A DNA stretch of 39,836 bases from Oscillospiraceae bacterium Zagget12 (GCA_001941225.1 MSHM01000017.1:53968-93803); one strand, 5' to 3'; positions 8,799 to 18,066 are shown, counted from the stretch's first letter. Numbers and translations: made by a program. The notes: a model not told the origin generated them from the letters alone.

Positions 8799-10088
8799 AT
8801 GCGCTCGATAACCGATACAAAAAATGCCATTATAAACGGCGAATATAACGATAAGCTGAAATATTTGTATTCCTGCGGCGACGGCGATGTTAAGCGGTAT
8901 GCGGAAAGATATATTGACGTTATAAACGGATTTGAGGAAATTTTCGGCGCCGGCGGCGATATAGCGCTTTTCTCGGCGCCCGGAAGAACCGAGATAGGCG
9001 GCAATCACACCGACCATCAGCACGGCTGCGTGCTTGCCGGAAGTGTAAACCTTGATGTCATTTCTGCCGCGCGTCCGAACGGAACAAACACGGTCAGAAT
9101 AAAATCCAAAAATTATAAAATGGACGTTATTGAGCTTGACGACCTTGAAATACACGAGGAGCAATTTGATAAGGCAATCGCGCTGATACGCGGCGTCATC
9201 AGAAAATTTGTTGACAACGGATATGAGGTAAAGGGCTTTGACGCGTACACCACGTCGAACGTGCTTAAAGGCTCGGGACTTTCTTCCTCGGCGGCGTTTG
9301 AGGTGCTTGTCGGAACAATAATCAACGGTCTGTTTGCGAACGGTGAGGTTAGTCCGATTGAAATAGCCAAGTTTGGGCAATTTGCGGAAAATGTGTATTA
9401 CGACAAGCCGAGCGGACTTATGGATCAGATGGCGTCGTCCGTCGGCTCCGTTGTGGCGATAGACTTCAAAAGCACGGAGGAGCCTGTTGTAAGCAAGGTT
9501 GACTTTGATTTGCAGAAACACGGTCACGCGCTTTGCATAATAGATTCCGGCGCCGACCACGCGGACTTAACCGATGAATACGCGGCTGTTCCCGCCGATA
9601 TGAAGGAGGTTGCCGCATATTTCGGCAAGGAATATCTTCGCGAGGTTGATAAGCGGGAATTTATGGATAATATAAAAAATATCCGTGAGAAAATACATAA
9701 CGACAGAGCGGTTCTGCGCGCATTGCATTTTTTCAATGAAAACGAAAGAGCGCAGGCGGAGGTTAAGGCACTGCAAGATAACGACTTTGAGCTGTTCAAA
9801 AGGCTCGTGAGGGAGTCCGGACAGTCGTCATATATGTATCTTCAGAATGTGTTCGCGCCGAGTATGCCGAAAAATCAGGCGGTATCGCTCACGCTGGCAC
9901 TTTGCGGCGAAATCCTCGGCGAAAGGGGCGCATACCGCGTACACGGAGGCGGCTTTGCCGGTACCGTGCAGGCATTTGTGCCGTTTGATATGCTGTCGGA
10001 ATTTAAGAGCAAAATCGAGTCCGTTCTCGGAGAGAATATGTGCCATATTCTTTCGATACGTCCTGTGGGCGGATATGAAATTAAATAA
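8799..10088 (+). CDS. galK: Galactokinase-like GHMP kinase
   Basis: Galactokinase phosphorylates galactose at C1 in the Leloir pathway. The 429 residues carry a galactokinase signature APGRTEIGGNHTDH (60-73), the GHMP ATP loop KGSGLSSSAAFE (about 157-168), and a C-terminal HGGGFAGTVQAFVP motif. The ATG at 8799 sits 6 nt after AGGAGG; a GTG two codons earlier overlaps the Shine-Dalgarno and was rejected. Neither galT nor galE is nearby, so the substrate could be galactose or a related sugar. It follows thrC by 44 nt and ends at a terminator. Confidence 0.82.
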   Translation: MRSITDTKNAIINGEYNDKLKYLYSCGDGDVKRYAERYIDVINGFEEIFGAGGDIALFSAPGRTEIGGNHTDHQHGCVLAGSVNLDVISAARPNGTNTVRIKSKNYKMDVIELDDLEIHEEQFDKAIALIRGVIRKFVDNGYEVKGFDAYTTSNVLKGSGLSSSAAFEVLVGTIINGLFANGEVSPIEIAKFGQFAENVYYDKPSGLMDQMASSVGSVVAIDFKSTEEPVVSKVDFDLQKHGHALCIIDSGADHADLTDEYAAVPADMKEVAAYFGKEYLREVDKREFMDNIKNIREKIHNDRAVLRALHFFNENERAQAEVKALQDNDFELFKRLVRESGQSSYMYLQNVFAPSMPKNQAVSLTLALCGEILGERGAYRVHGGGFAGTVQAFVPFDMLSEFKSKIESVLGENMCHILSIRPVGGYEIK

Positions 10089-10098
10089 TTGAACGTAA

Positions 10099-10133
10099 AA
10101 ACAGATTGTGAATTAATTCCGGTCTGTTTTTTT
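10099..10133 (+). terminator. Rho-independent terminator after galK
   Basis: AAACAGATT (10099-10107) pairs with GGTCTGTTT (10121-10129), with two G-T pairs. The loop contains the self-complementary GAATTAATTC. A run of seven T follows (10127-10133). Confidence 0.8.
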
Positions 10134-10134
10134 A

Positions 10135-10200
10135 TGTCGAAATATTTTTTTTGTTCGACAACCGTCTTTGACATTTTTCACACATTATTAGGAGTATAAT
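10135..10200 (+). promoter_or_regulatory. Spo0A-controlled promoter of spoIIGA-sigE
   Basis: Two exact Spo0A boxes are present in opposite orientations: TGTCGAA at 10135-10141 and TTCGACA (the reverse complement) at 10154-10160. A third near-match TTTGACA (10167-10173) coincides with the -35 TTGACA (10168-10173). The -10 TATAAT is at 10195-10200, giving a 21-nt spacer. Bacillus spoIIG is known to have an over-long spacer (22 nt) and Spo0A boxes reaching the -35; this arrangement matches. Box positions are about -72, -50 and -37 from the expected transcription start. Confidence 0.85.
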
Positions 10201-10219
10201 ACCTTTTAGAGGTGAGGTT

Positions 10220-11053
10220 ATGGTTATATATGCCGATGTTATATTTGCCGTGAACTTTGTATCGGCATATATTATGCTGTACATTATAGGCAAAGCGGTC
10301 AATAAGGTTAAAATCAGGAAAAAGCGAATAGCGGCGGCGGCACTCGAGGGCGGCGCGTCGGCTGCGATTATATTCTGCGCGGAAATATCGGCGGCAGCGG
10401 CGTATATACTGCGTGCGGCATCGGTGTTTTTAATGGTGTTTACAGCGTTTTTTGAGCTTAGGAAACAGATACTTCTGCAATTCATCTATTTTACGCTAAT
10501 CAGCGGAATAATGATGTTTTCGATGATTTTGCTCTCCTCCGCCGCCGGAGTCACCGCCGCGCTGAAAGGCGGAATTATGTATTTTGACCTGCCGGCAAAA
10601 ACCTTTACATTGCTGTTCGCGGCATCATATTTATTAATGATTTTTTTTGTAAAGGTGTTTAAAAACAGGAAAAATAAAAAATACTATATTATGAATGTGA
10701 CACATAACGACAAAACAATAACCGTTTCGGCATTGTTTGACAGCGGAAACCTGCTAAAGGAGCCGGTAACGGGTAAATGCGTGAGTATTATTGAATGGAA
10801 AGAAGTAAAAAAATTGTTCGGGGTAGATTATGACTTTTCCGATATAGAAAATCATACCGATGATATGAAATTGTGGGTAATACCGTTTAATTCCATAGGA
10901 AATCCTACAGGGATATTGTTCGCGTTTCTCGCCGATAATGTTGCAATTCCGGAGGAAAATAAAACGATTGACAAGACCTTTATAGGAATTTACGGGAGCA
11001 GCCTTTCAAAAAGCGATGAGTATCACGCGCTCATAAACGCGGCTTTATTGTAA
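10220..11053 (+). CDS. spoIIGA: Pro-sigma-E processing protease SpoIIGA
   Basis: This is a mother-cell membrane aspartyl protease that removes the pro-sequence of sigma-E after a signal from the forespore. The 277-residue protein has about five hydrophobic N-terminal segments (about 1-145), a basic linker (KNRKNKKYY), and a soluble protease domain with the catalytic motif FDSGNLL, D174. The C-terminal half contains the family motif [16 protein letters not shown]. Shine-Dalgarno AGAGGTGAGG precedes the ATG. It lies immediately before its substrate gene sigE, as in nearly all spore formers, and behind a Spo0A-type promoter. Confidence 0.95.
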   Translation: MVIYADVIFAVNFVSAYIMLYIIGKAVNKVKIRKKRIAAAALEGGASAAIIFCAEISAAAAYILRAASVFLMVFTAFFELRKQILLQFIYFTLISGIMMFSMILLSSAAGVTAALKGGIMYFDLPAKTFTLLFAASYLLMIFFVKVFKNRKNKKYYIMNVTHNDKTITVSALFDSGNLLKEPVTGKCVSIIEWKEVKKLFGVDYDFSDIENHTDDMKLWVIPFNSIGNPTGILFAFLADNVAIPEENKTIDKTFIGIYGSSLSKSDEYHALINAALL

Positions 11054-11076
11054 AAATAAAAAAAAGGAGTATGGAA

Positions 11077-11790
11077 ATGGAGCTATTAAGAAAAATCAGT
11101 TCAAAATTTATGTTTGCCGGTACAAATCCGCTGAAGTGCGATGAAATTTTCTATATCGGAGGGAGCGACACTCTTCCGCCGCCGCTGAAAAAGGAGGAGG
11201 AAACAGAGCTTATAGAAAGGCTCGCGTCGGGTGATATGTCGGTCAAATCAACGCTTATAGAACGCAATTTGCGCCTTGTGGTGTATATAGCGCGAAAATT
11301 TGAAAACACAGGAATATATGTCGAGGATTTAATATCAATCGGCACGATAGGATTAATTAAAGCGATAAACACATTCAATCCGATGAAAAATATAAAGCTT
11401 GCGACATACGCGTCGCGCTGCATTGAAAATGAAATATTGATGTACCTCAGGAAAAACTCAAATACCCGCAGTGAGGTGTCCATAGACGAGCCTCTGAATG
11501 TCGATTGGGACGGGAATGAGCTGCTGCTTTCCGACATACTCGGAACGGATAACGATGTAATCTGCAAAAACATAGAGGACGAGGTTGACAAGTCGCTGCT
11601 GGCGCAGGCGCTTGAAAAGCTGTCCGGCAGGGAGCAGCAGATAATGAAACTGCGTTTCGGACTCGGCAGCGAAAAGGAAAAAACGCAAAAGGAGGTTGCC
11701 GACTTACTCGGAATTTCGCAATCTTACATATCCAGGCTTGAAAAACGAATAATCGGCAGACTGAAAAAGGAAATAGCCAAAATGAGCTGA
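11077..11790 (+). CDS. sigE: Sporulation sigma factor SigE (pro-sigma-E)
   Basis: This is the mother-cell-specific sigma factor of early engulfment. The ATG at 11077 is preferred: AAGGAG lies 7 nt upstream, whereas the ATG at 11071 is only 1 nt from it. The 237 residues start with a basic and hydrophobic pro-sequence ending at CDEIFYIGG. By analogy with Bacillus, cleavage would fall before Y26. LPPPL, the [16 protein letters not shown] region 2.1, the [17 protein letters not shown] region 2.4 and the [13 protein letters not shown] region 4.2 are nearly identical to known SigE. The gene is 17-23 nt after spoIIGA and shares its promoter. Confidence 0.96.
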   Translation: MELLRKISSKFMFAGTNPLKCDEIFYIGGSDTLPPPLKKEEETELIERLASGDMSVKSTLIERNLRLVVYIARKFENTGIYVEDLISIGTIGLIKAINTFNPMKNIKLATYASRCIENEILMYLRKNSNTRSEVSIDEPLNVDWDGNELLLSDILGTDNDVICKNIEDEVDKSLLAQALEKLSGREQQIMKLRFGLGSEKEKTQKEVADLLGISQSYISRLEKRIIGRLKKEIAKMS

Positions 11791-11822
11791 CTACATAAAA
11801 CGCGTCATATCTTGTACATAAT

Positions 11823-11839
11823 CGCCGCAAAGCGCGGCG
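11823..11839 (+). repeat. GC-rich hairpin in the sigG leader
   Basis: CGCCGC (11823-11828) pairs with GCGGCG (11834-11839) around an AAAGC loop, 9 nt before the AAGGAGG of sigG. There is no T-run, so it is not a typical terminator. It may modulate translation. Confidence 0.5.
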
Positions 11840-11863
11840 GTTCCAATCAAGGAGGAAAAAGAT

Positions 11864-12634
11864 ATGACAAACAAAGTGGAAATATGTGGGGTAAATACAT
11901 CTAAACTTCCTATCCTCTCGAGAGAGGAAAAAGACAAATTGTTCATAAAAATCAAAGCGGGAGATATGCAGGCGCGCGAAACCTTTGTAAAAGGAAATTT
12001 AAGGCTTGTGCTTAGCGTTATACAGAGGTTTAACAACCGAGGAGAAAATGTTGACGATTTGTTCCAGGTCGGGTGCATAGGGCTTATAAAGGCGATAGAT
12101 AATTTTGATTTAAGTCAGAATGTGCAGTTTTCGACATACGCGGTGCCTATGATTGTCGGAGAAATACGCAGGTATCTGCGCGATAATAATTCAATCAGAG
12201 TGAGCCGTTCCCTTAAGGATATAGCGTATAAGGCGATGCACATAAAGGAAAAATTGATAAGTATGAATTCCAAGGAGCCCACAATATCGGAAATAGCCAA
12301 GGAGCTTAATTTACCCAAGGAGGAAGTGGTATTCGCGCTTGACGCTATAGCGGAGCCGATTTCTCTGTTTGAACCGATATATCATGACGGCGGCGAGGCG
12401 ATTTTCGTAATGGACCAGGTAAAGGACACAAAAAACCTTGATGAAAATTGGCTCGAGAGCATCGCGCTCAGCGAGGCTATGAAACACCTTGACGAAAGGG
12501 AAAAGCATATACTGAATTTAAGATTTTTCCAAAGCCGCACGCAAATGGAGGTTGCGGAGGAGATAGGCATATCTCAGGCGCAGGTTTCAAGACTGGAAAA
12601 AAGCGCGCTGAAACAGCTTAGGAAATATGTGTAA
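11864..12634 (+). CDS. sigG: Sporulation sigma factor SigG
   Basis: This is the late forespore-specific sigma factor. The 256 residues begin with the family hallmark MTNKVEICGVNTSKLP, followed by region 2 (NLRLVLSVIQRFNNRGENVDDLFQ split by typical SigG residues), FSTYAVPMIVGEIRRYLRDN, and a region 4 ending SQAQVSRLEKSALKQL. AAGGAGGAAAA precedes the ATG. The gene follows sigE by 73 nt containing a GC-rich hairpin. In other spore formers sigG has its own sigma-F/sigma-G promoter; none could be assigned here with confidence. Confidence 0.96.
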   Translation: MTNKVEICGVNTSKLPILSREEKDKLFIKIKAGDMQARETFVKGNLRLVLSVIQRFNNRGENVDDLFQVGCIGLIKAIDNFDLSQNVQFSTYAVPMIVGEIRRYLRDNNSIRVSRSLKDIAYKAMHIKEKLISMNSKEPTISEIAKELNLPKEEVVFALDAIAEPISLFEPIYHDGGEAIFVMDQVKDTKNLDENWLESIALSEAMKHLDEREKHILNLRFFQSRTQMEVAEEIGISQAQVSRLEKSALKQLRKYV

Positions 12635-12664
12635 GAAAAATTCTCGATTAAATAAATTACGATA

Positions 12665-12696
12665 AAATCCGAAATGACCTGTTTCGGATTTTTTTC
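12665..12696 (+). terminator. Rho-independent terminator after sigG
   Basis: The 10-bp perfect stem AAATCCGAAA/TTTCGGATTT (12665-12674 and 12682-12691) has a 7-nt loop and is followed by a T-run. It closes the spoIIGA-sigE-sigG region. Confidence 0.9.
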
Positions 12697-12751
12697 TTTA
12701 ATTAAACGATAAATTTTTATCAATAATGTCAAAAAAATTGCTTATCGGCTC

Positions 12752-12780
12752 TTGCATTTATGACAAATTTCAGTTATAAT
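12752..12780 (+). promoter_or_regulatory. Promoter of the PucR-type regulator
   Basis: A perfect -10 TATAAT (12775-12780) stands 17 nt after TTGCAT (12752-12757). The -35 matches the consensus only in TTG. Confidence 0.6.
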
Positions 12781-12834
12781 AAACATATATGGGCATATAA
12801 GTGTATTTTGATTGAGGAAATTGGAGGAATGAAA

Positions 12835-13920
12835 ATGATAAGCGAGGCTTTTCAGAATATTGTAACGCAAATGGCGGATGTTTTTCCAAAAAGATTCGGT
12901 ATTGTGGATTCTCACGGCTTGATATTGGCAAGCACCGGCGCGGAGCCGAACGCGGAGGTTATTGAAAATTTGGTATACGCGGCGACAAATAACGATAAAC
13001 TGTTATTTAAGGACGGATATACGGTGCGCTCTATGTCAAATAAGCCGTATTCGGAATATGTCGTTTATGTTGACGGTACGGACGAGGCATCGAAGTACTG
13101 CTGTAACTCGCTTGTCATTGCCGCCAATAATGTCCGCTATTATTATGATGAAAAATATGATAAAAATAATTTTATGCAAAATATCATTTTCGATAATCTT
13201 CTTTCATTTGACCTTCATCAGAAAGCGAGAGAGCTGCACGTTGATATAGATATACCGCGGGCGGTATTTTATATAAAGGTTCTCGACGAGGGCGAAAACG
13301 AAATTTATGATGTTTTAAGGAATATGTTTCCCGATAAAGAAAGAGATTTCCTCATCAATATAGACTCCGCCAACATTGTTCTGATTAAGGAGCTTAAGGA
13401 GGTTGAAACCTCGGAAAAGCTTGAGGAAACAGCTCAGCTGATTGTCGATACGGTAAGCGCGGAAACTATGCTTACAATATGCGTCGGATTGAGCACGGTG
13501 GCGCATAATATAGACCAGATTAACAACGCATATAAAGAGGCGCAGATAGCGCTTGAAGTCGGCAAAGTGTTTGACGAGGAAAAATATATTCTAAATTATG
13601 ATAACCTCGGCATCGGCAGATTGATTTATCAGCTGCCCATTAAATTGTGTGAATTGTTCCTCCAGGAGGTATTCAAAAAGGGGGATATATCAACCTTGGA
13701 CGACGAAACAATTCTCACAATAAACAAATTCTTTGAAAATGACCTTAATGTAAGTGAAACGTCAAGACAGCTCTTTGTTCACAGAAATACACTTGTATAC
13801 AGACTTGAAAAAATTTATAAGCTTACCGGTCTTGATCTCAGAAAGTTTGATCAGGCGATTGTGTTTAAGGTAGCTATGATGGTTCATAAATATCTTGAAT
13901 CGAACTCTATGAAGATATGA
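12835..13920 (+). CDS. PucR/CdaR-family transcriptional regulator
   Basis: This is a 361-residue one-component regulator. The N-terminal part (about 1-110) looks like a sugar-diacid-recognition or PAS-like sensor (GIVDSHGLILAST). The middle (about 140-270) fits the GGDEF-like domain of CdaR/PucR proteins. The C-terminal helix-turn-helix FENDLNVSETSRQLFVHRNT, continuing into LVYRLEKI, is the PucR-type DNA-binding domain. The ATG at 12835 lies 7 nt after GGAGG; the ATG at 12829 is too close. The ligand and target genes are unknown. It has its own promoter and precedes the S41 protease across a G-rich hairpin. Confidence 0.85.
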   Translation: MISEAFQNIVTQMADVFPKRFGIVDSHGLILASTGAEPNAEVIENLVYAATNNDKLLFKDGYTVRSMSNKPYSEYVVYVDGTDEASKYCCNSLVIAANNVRYYYDEKYDKNNFMQNIIFDNLLSFDLHQKARELHVDIDIPRAVFYIKVLDEGENEIYDVLRNMFPDKERDFLINIDSANIVLIKELKEVETSEKLEETAQLIVDTVSAETMLTICVGLSTVAHNIDQINNAYKEAQIALEVGKVFDEEKYILNYDNLGIGRLIYQLPIKLCELFLQEVFKKGDISTLDDETILTINKFFENDLNVSETSRQLFVHRNTLVYRLEKIYKLTGLDLRKFDQAIVFKVAMMVHKYLESNSMKI

Positions 13921-13931
13921 GAACAGACTTT

Positions 13932-13963
13932 GGGGGGGGGTTAAAAGCCCCCTATATTTTTTT
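13932..13963 (+). terminator. G9-tract hairpin and probable terminator
   Basis: A run of nine G (13932-13940) is followed by TTAAAAG and CCCCC (13948-13952), then TATATTTTTTT. The stem can slide along the G-run. It would terminate or attenuate transcription just before the S41 protease gene, whose Shine-Dalgarno lies at the end of the T-run. Confidence 0.65.
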
Positions 13964-13978
13964 GAAGGAGAAATTTGT

Positions 13979-15193
13979 ATGGGAAATAAAAAGAAAATCG
14001 TTCTGACCGCCGTGATTACGGCTGTTGTCACGGCTGTTATCAGCTGCAAGGTCACATCTTATGTAAAGGATACCGTCGCGGTATTTTTGCCGTCGGCGAA
14101 TGAAGATGCTGCGTTTTACAATAAGGTGAGAGGCATTGAGCAAATTCTTGACAGCAGCTATTTATATGATTACGATAAGAACGAGCTGCGCGAAACGGCG
14201 CTTGCCGAATATGTAAACGCGCTTGACGAGCCGTATACGAGCTATTATTCCGCAGAGGAATTTTCGTCATATATTGAAAATATCCGTGACGGATACGTGG
14301 GAATAGGAGTCATTGTAGCCGTGAACGAGGACAATCAAATAGAGGTCGTCGCACCGTTTGAGGGCAGTCCGGCATATGATGCCGGATTACAGCCGGGAGA
14401 TATTATCAAAGCCGTGGACGGAACGGAATATGACGGCAACAGCTTGAACGATGCCGTGAACAGCATCAAGAACGGCAAAGAGGGAACAATCGTCAATATA
14501 ACATTAATTCGCGGCGATGAGGAATTGAATATTGATATTGAGAGAGGCGACATATCCTCCGAGTCCGTAAACGCGGAAATGTTGGAGGACAATATAGGAT
14601 ATATCCGAATTACCGGATTCAATATGGAATCCGAAAACGGCGAACACAGCACATATTCTGAGTTTAATGAAAAGTTTTATGAATTGCAAAACGAGGGTAT
14701 GACAAAGCTGATAATCGACTTGCGCGATAATCCCGGAGGCGTGCTTTCCGAGGTGTGCGATATAGCCGATATGCTGCTGCCGGAGGGTACGATAACCTAT
14801 ACGGAGGACAAGTACGGCGAGAGAGAATATTACAGCTCCGACGCCGAATACGAGGATATACCGATAGTTATATTAATTAACGGAAACAGCGCGAGCGCGT
14901 CCGAGGTACTCACCGGAGCACTGAAGGATTACGGAAGGGCGACCGTTATCGGAACCACAAGCTACGGCAAGGGAATAGTGCAGAAGGTATACACCTTCTA
15001 TGACGGATCCGGAATAAGCTTTACAACGTCAAAATATTACACGCCGAACGGCATCTGCATACACGAGGTGGGCATAGAGCCGGATATTACCGTGGAAATG
15101 CCCGAGGAATTTGAAAATATGTATGCCTCAATGATAGATTATGAGGACGATGTCCAGCTGCAAAAAGCGGTTGAGGTCATAAAGGAGAAGTAG
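13979..15193 (+). CDS. S41-family C-terminal processing peptidase (CtpA/CtpB-like)
   Basis: This is a membrane-anchored serine protease that trims C-termini of envelope or signalling proteins. The 404 residues have an N-terminal hydrophobic anchor (about 7-24), a PDZ domain (about 105-185, with YVGIGV and SPAYDAGLQPGDII), and the S41 catalytic core. S306 in NGNSASASE and K331 in SYGKG form the Ser-Lys dyad, with the same 25-residue spacing as E. coli Prc. GAAGGAG precedes the ATG. In spore formers a related protease (CtpB) acts in sigma-K activation. The neighbour downstream is an envelope enzyme, so a cell-wall role is equally possible. Confidence 0.9.
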   Translation: MGNKKKIVLTAVITAVVTAVISCKVTSYVKDTVAVFLPSANEDAAFYNKVRGIEQILDSSYLYDYDKNELRETALAEYVNALDEPYTSYYSAEEFSSYIENIRDGYVGIGVIVAVNEDNQIEVVAPFEGSPAYDAGLQPGDIIKAVDGTEYDGNSLNDAVNSIKNGKEGTIVNITLIRGDEELNIDIERGDISSESVNAEMLEDNIGYIRITGFNMESENGEHSTYSEFNEKFYELQNEGMTKLIIDLRDNPGGVLSEVCDIADMLLPEGTITYTEDKYGEREYYSSDAEYEDIPIVILINGNSASASEVLTGALKDYGRATVIGTTSYGKGIVQKVYTFYDGSGISFTTSKYYTPNGICIHEVGIEPDITVEMPEEFENMYASMIDYEDDVQLQKAVEVIKEK

Positions 15194-15197
15194 ATAA

Positions 15198-17153
15198 ATG
15201 GTGTCATTAAAAAAGTGGCCGTGGATAGTGTTCGGTTCGGTGCTGTCTATGGTTTTGTGGACGTTTATAAGCGTCAATACGAGTATATTTACAGACAGCG
15301 ACGGTTTTAACTATTTCCTGTATATCACGTCATATATATTGGTGATTGGAATATGGGGATTGACTATTGTTGATTTGAAAATATCCGACAAGCTTTATAA
15401 GGCGATTTCCGTTCTTATGTTTGCCCTGACGCCGTTTTTCTGTATGCAGATTGCGATGGTGCTGTCCGGCGCGGCGGAATATTCGTTCAAAATATATTTT
15501 ATAAATATATTGTTTTATCTCGCGGTAATGGCGATTATTCTTGCCGTGACGCGGAGTATGCGTTATTCGGCGATTATCGCGACGATTTTAGCGTATATAT
15601 TCAATATGGCGAGCTTTGTGGTAAACATTTTACGCGGTACGCCGCTGATACCGAGTGATTTCCTTGCTATAGGAACGGCGGCGAACGTGGCTGAAAATTA
15701 TAACTTTCAGATGAGGTATCCGATTATCGCGGCGACGGTCATAGCTGTTGTGGTGATAGCGTTAATCGCGAAGTTTTCGTTTACGCCCAAGTTCAGATTT
15801 AAAAACACCGTTTTCGCGGTAAGCGGCGCGGCATACGCGGTCATATTTGTGCTGTGTTTGGCAAGTATTGATTATTCCGATTACGGCACGGACGTTTTCG
15901 ACCAGTATCACGCGAACAATATGGACGGAACGCTGTACAGCTTTTATATTAATGTGCGAAAAATGATACTCAGCAAGCCGGACGGATATTATGAGGAGGA
16001 CGCCGCGCAGCTTTTGGCAGCCGCGCAGTCTGACCAAGCCGAGCAAACCGAGCTTATCGCCGAGGAGGATACGCCGAATATAATAGTAATTATGAATGAG
16101 AGCTTTTCGGATTTGAGCGTTGTGGGCGATTTCGACACAAGCGAGGACTATATGCCTTTCATAAACAGTATGACGAAGAACACCGTCAAAGGACAGCTTT
16201 TGGTATCTCCGTTCGGAGGATATACCTGCAATACGGAATTTGAATTTCTTACCGGACTTTCAATGGGACTGCTGCCGAGCGGCTCCACGCCGTATCTGCA
16301 ATATTTTTCAAAGGCTTATGATTTCGCGCTCCCGTCGTATTTGTCGAATTTGGGCTATGAAACACTTGCAATTCACCCGTATTTGGCAAGCGGTTGGAAC
16401 AGAACAAAGGTATATGACCTAATGGGCTTTGACGATTTTATAAGCATTGAAAATCTTGACGAGCTGGTCGATGAAAGCGAATGGGAGTATATACGCAATT
16501 ATATAAGCGACAGAACCTCATATAAGGCGGTTATAAACAGCCTTGAGGACAAGGACGATGATGATAAGATGTTTATTTTCAACGTCACAATGCAAAATCA
16601 CGGCGGATACACCTATGGCGGCGGAGAGTTCCCGACGGTCACCGTTACCGATATGCAGGGACATTATAAGGAAACCGAGCAATATTTGTCGCTTATAAAA
16701 GAGAGCGATGAGGCGTTTGAAGAGCTGATAACATATCTTAAAAAATATGACGAGCCTACCGTTGTGGTAATGTTCGGCGACCATCAGCCGGCGATAGAGC
16801 AGCAGTTTTACGAGGAGCTGTACGGTCAGTCGATTTCAAATCTCACATCGGAGGAGGTGCAAAAAAGATATAAGGTGCCGTTTGTAATATGGGCGAACTA
16901 TGATATAGAAAGCCGCTCGGACGTCAAAACAAGTCCTAATTATCTGTCGGATTTACTTCTTGACACAATAAATATGCCGAAGAATGAGCTGGGCAACTTC
17001 ACCTCTCAAATCAGCGAATCAATACCGCAGATAAACGCGATGGGTCATTATGACAGCAACGGAATTTGGTATACAAACGATACCGAAACCGATGAGGAAT
17101 TGAAGAACTATGAATTTGTAGAGTATTATATGATGACAAAAAAGGAAAGATAG
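15198..17153 (+). CDS. LTA synthase-family membrane sulfatase-fold protein
   Basis: This 651-residue enzyme is related to lipoteichoic acid synthase and other phosphoglycerol transferases. Five or so transmembrane segments occupy about 8-225, followed by an extracellular sulfatase-like domain from about 292. Metal-site and catalytic positions visible are E301 in IMNESFSD, the nucleophile T343 in GGYTCNTEFE, the NVTMQNHGGY histidine, and the MFGDHQPA Asp/His pair. It starts 4 nt after the S41 protease stop, with AAAGGAG inside that gene's end, so the two are co-translated. Whether it makes LTA or modifies another glycan cannot be told from sequence. Confidence 0.88.
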   Translation: MVSLKKWPWIVFGSVLSMVLWTFISVNTSIFTDSDGFNYFLYITSYILVIGIWGLTIVDLKISDKLYKAISVLMFALTPFFCMQIAMVLSGAAEYSFKIYFINILFYLAVMAIILAVTRSMRYSAIIATILAYIFNMASFVVNILRGTPLIPSDFLAIGTAANVAENYNFQMRYPIIAATVIAVVVIALIAKFSFTPKFRFKNTVFAVSGAAYAVIFVLCLASIDYSDYGTDVFDQYHANNMDGTLYSFYINVRKMILSKPDGYYEEDAAQLLAAAQSDQAEQTELIAEEDTPNIIVIMNESFSDLSVVGDFDTSEDYMPFINSMTKNTVKGQLLVSPFGGYTCNTEFEFLTGLSMGLLPSGSTPYLQYFSKAYDFALPSYLSNLGYETLAIHPYLASGWNRTKVYDLMGFDDFISIENLDELVDESEWEYIRNYISDRTSYKAVINSLEDKDDDDKMFIFNVTMQNHGGYTYGGGEFPTVTVTDMQGHYKETEQYLSLIKESDEAFEELITYLKKYDEPTVVVMFGDHQPAIEQQFYEELYGQSISNLTSEEVQKRYKVPFVIWANYDIESRSDVKTSPNYLSDLLLDTINMPKNELGNFTSQISESIPQINAMGHYDSNGIWYTNDTETDEELKNYEFVEYYMMTKKER

Positions 17154-17157
17154 ACGT

Positions 17158-17189
17158 AAAAAAGCGTTCGCGGTGCGGACGCTTTTTTT
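17158..17189. terminator. Bidirectional terminator between convergent genes
   Basis: AAAAAGCGT (17159-17167) pairs with ACGCTTTTT (17179-17187). The inner TCGC/GCGG extends the stem around a GGT loop. A-run and T-run on the two sides allow use from both strands, which fits the convergent LtaS-like and deacetylase genes. Confidence 0.85.
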
Positions 17190-17198
17190 ATTTCCGCG

Positions 17199-18066
17199 TT
17201 AATTCAGTATTTCGCCGAAAAAGTCCTCTGTCGATATATCGCTCGGACGGTTATAGCGCTTAAGCAGAAAAAGGGAATCGCCGTCGCGGGAAATATTGTT
17301 TATGCCCTCGTTGCAGGTAAAGCTGACGCGGAAACCCATTTCCTTTAAAATATCGGTTGTTTCCTCGCTGTACGCGCCGAACGGGTATGTGTATATAACG
17401 GGTGAAAATCCTGTTTTGGTTAAAAAACGGTCCTGAGCTTTTTTTTGTGTCCTCATAAAATATCCGCTTGTATTCCTCCAAGCTCTCGCTTTTATTCTTT
17501 TTTGAGCCGTTCCTGCCGTTGGTATTGGAATGGAAATCATATGAATGATTTCCTATTTCGATGCGGCTGCTTAAAAGCATATCGTACACATCGCTCCAAC
17601 GCAGATAACCGTAGGTCATATTTGCAATATTGCTTTCCGAATACTCGTCCGTATAGCTGCCGACCACCGATATAACAGCCTTTGCGCCGCGTTTTTCGAG
17701 AATAGGCTTGACATATCCCAAATTATTGTAAAACCCGTCGTCAAAGGTGAGCATAACGGGTTTATCGGGCAATTCACCGTTGTTGTCGGTAAAGTCGATA
17801 AGCTCCTCGGCGGAAACAAAGGTATACCCGTTTTCGCGCAAATACAGTATATCGTTTTCCAAAGCGTCCGGCGTGATTACGTATTTGCCGGATAAATCGG
17901 TGTCCTTAAGCACACTGTGATACATTATTATCGGCAGTGAAACGCTTTCTTTTGCGGAGGACATTGCAGAGGTATACGGCGAATAAGAGAAAAACATAGT
18001 TAAAATACCGCCGTAAAGCAGCGACACAAAAAGCGCCGCCGAAAAGATTTTGAATTTGTTTACCAT
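17199..18066 (-). pseudogene. Polysaccharide deacetylase, frameshifted at an A8 run
   Basis: This is a NodB-type deacetylase acting on envelope glycans. The ATG at complement 18066 follows AAGGGGTG. An N-terminal membrane anchor (about 5-27) precedes the NodB domain: motif 1 MLTFDDGFYNN supplies the metal-binding Asp, and motif 2 GNHSYDFH has the two His. The frame breaks after YEDTKK, at eight A on the coding strand (17439-17446). Removing one A joins it to KAQDRFLTKTGFSP...YPFGAYSEET, which supplies the conserved PFGxYS segment and a natural stop. With the frame restored the protein is about 288 residues, a normal length. It is either a sequencing error, a recent mutation, or a slippage-controlled gene. 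Confidence 0.82.

Noticed and set aside
8550-9560. A 336-codon open frame on the minus strand
   Set aside because: It lies antisense to thrC and galK, has no Shine-Dalgarno or family motif, and its length follows from codon bias of the two real genes.
11793-11823. A sigma-F/sigma-G promoter before sigG
   Set aside because: CATAA-like elements are present but spacing and -10 match are too poor to call.
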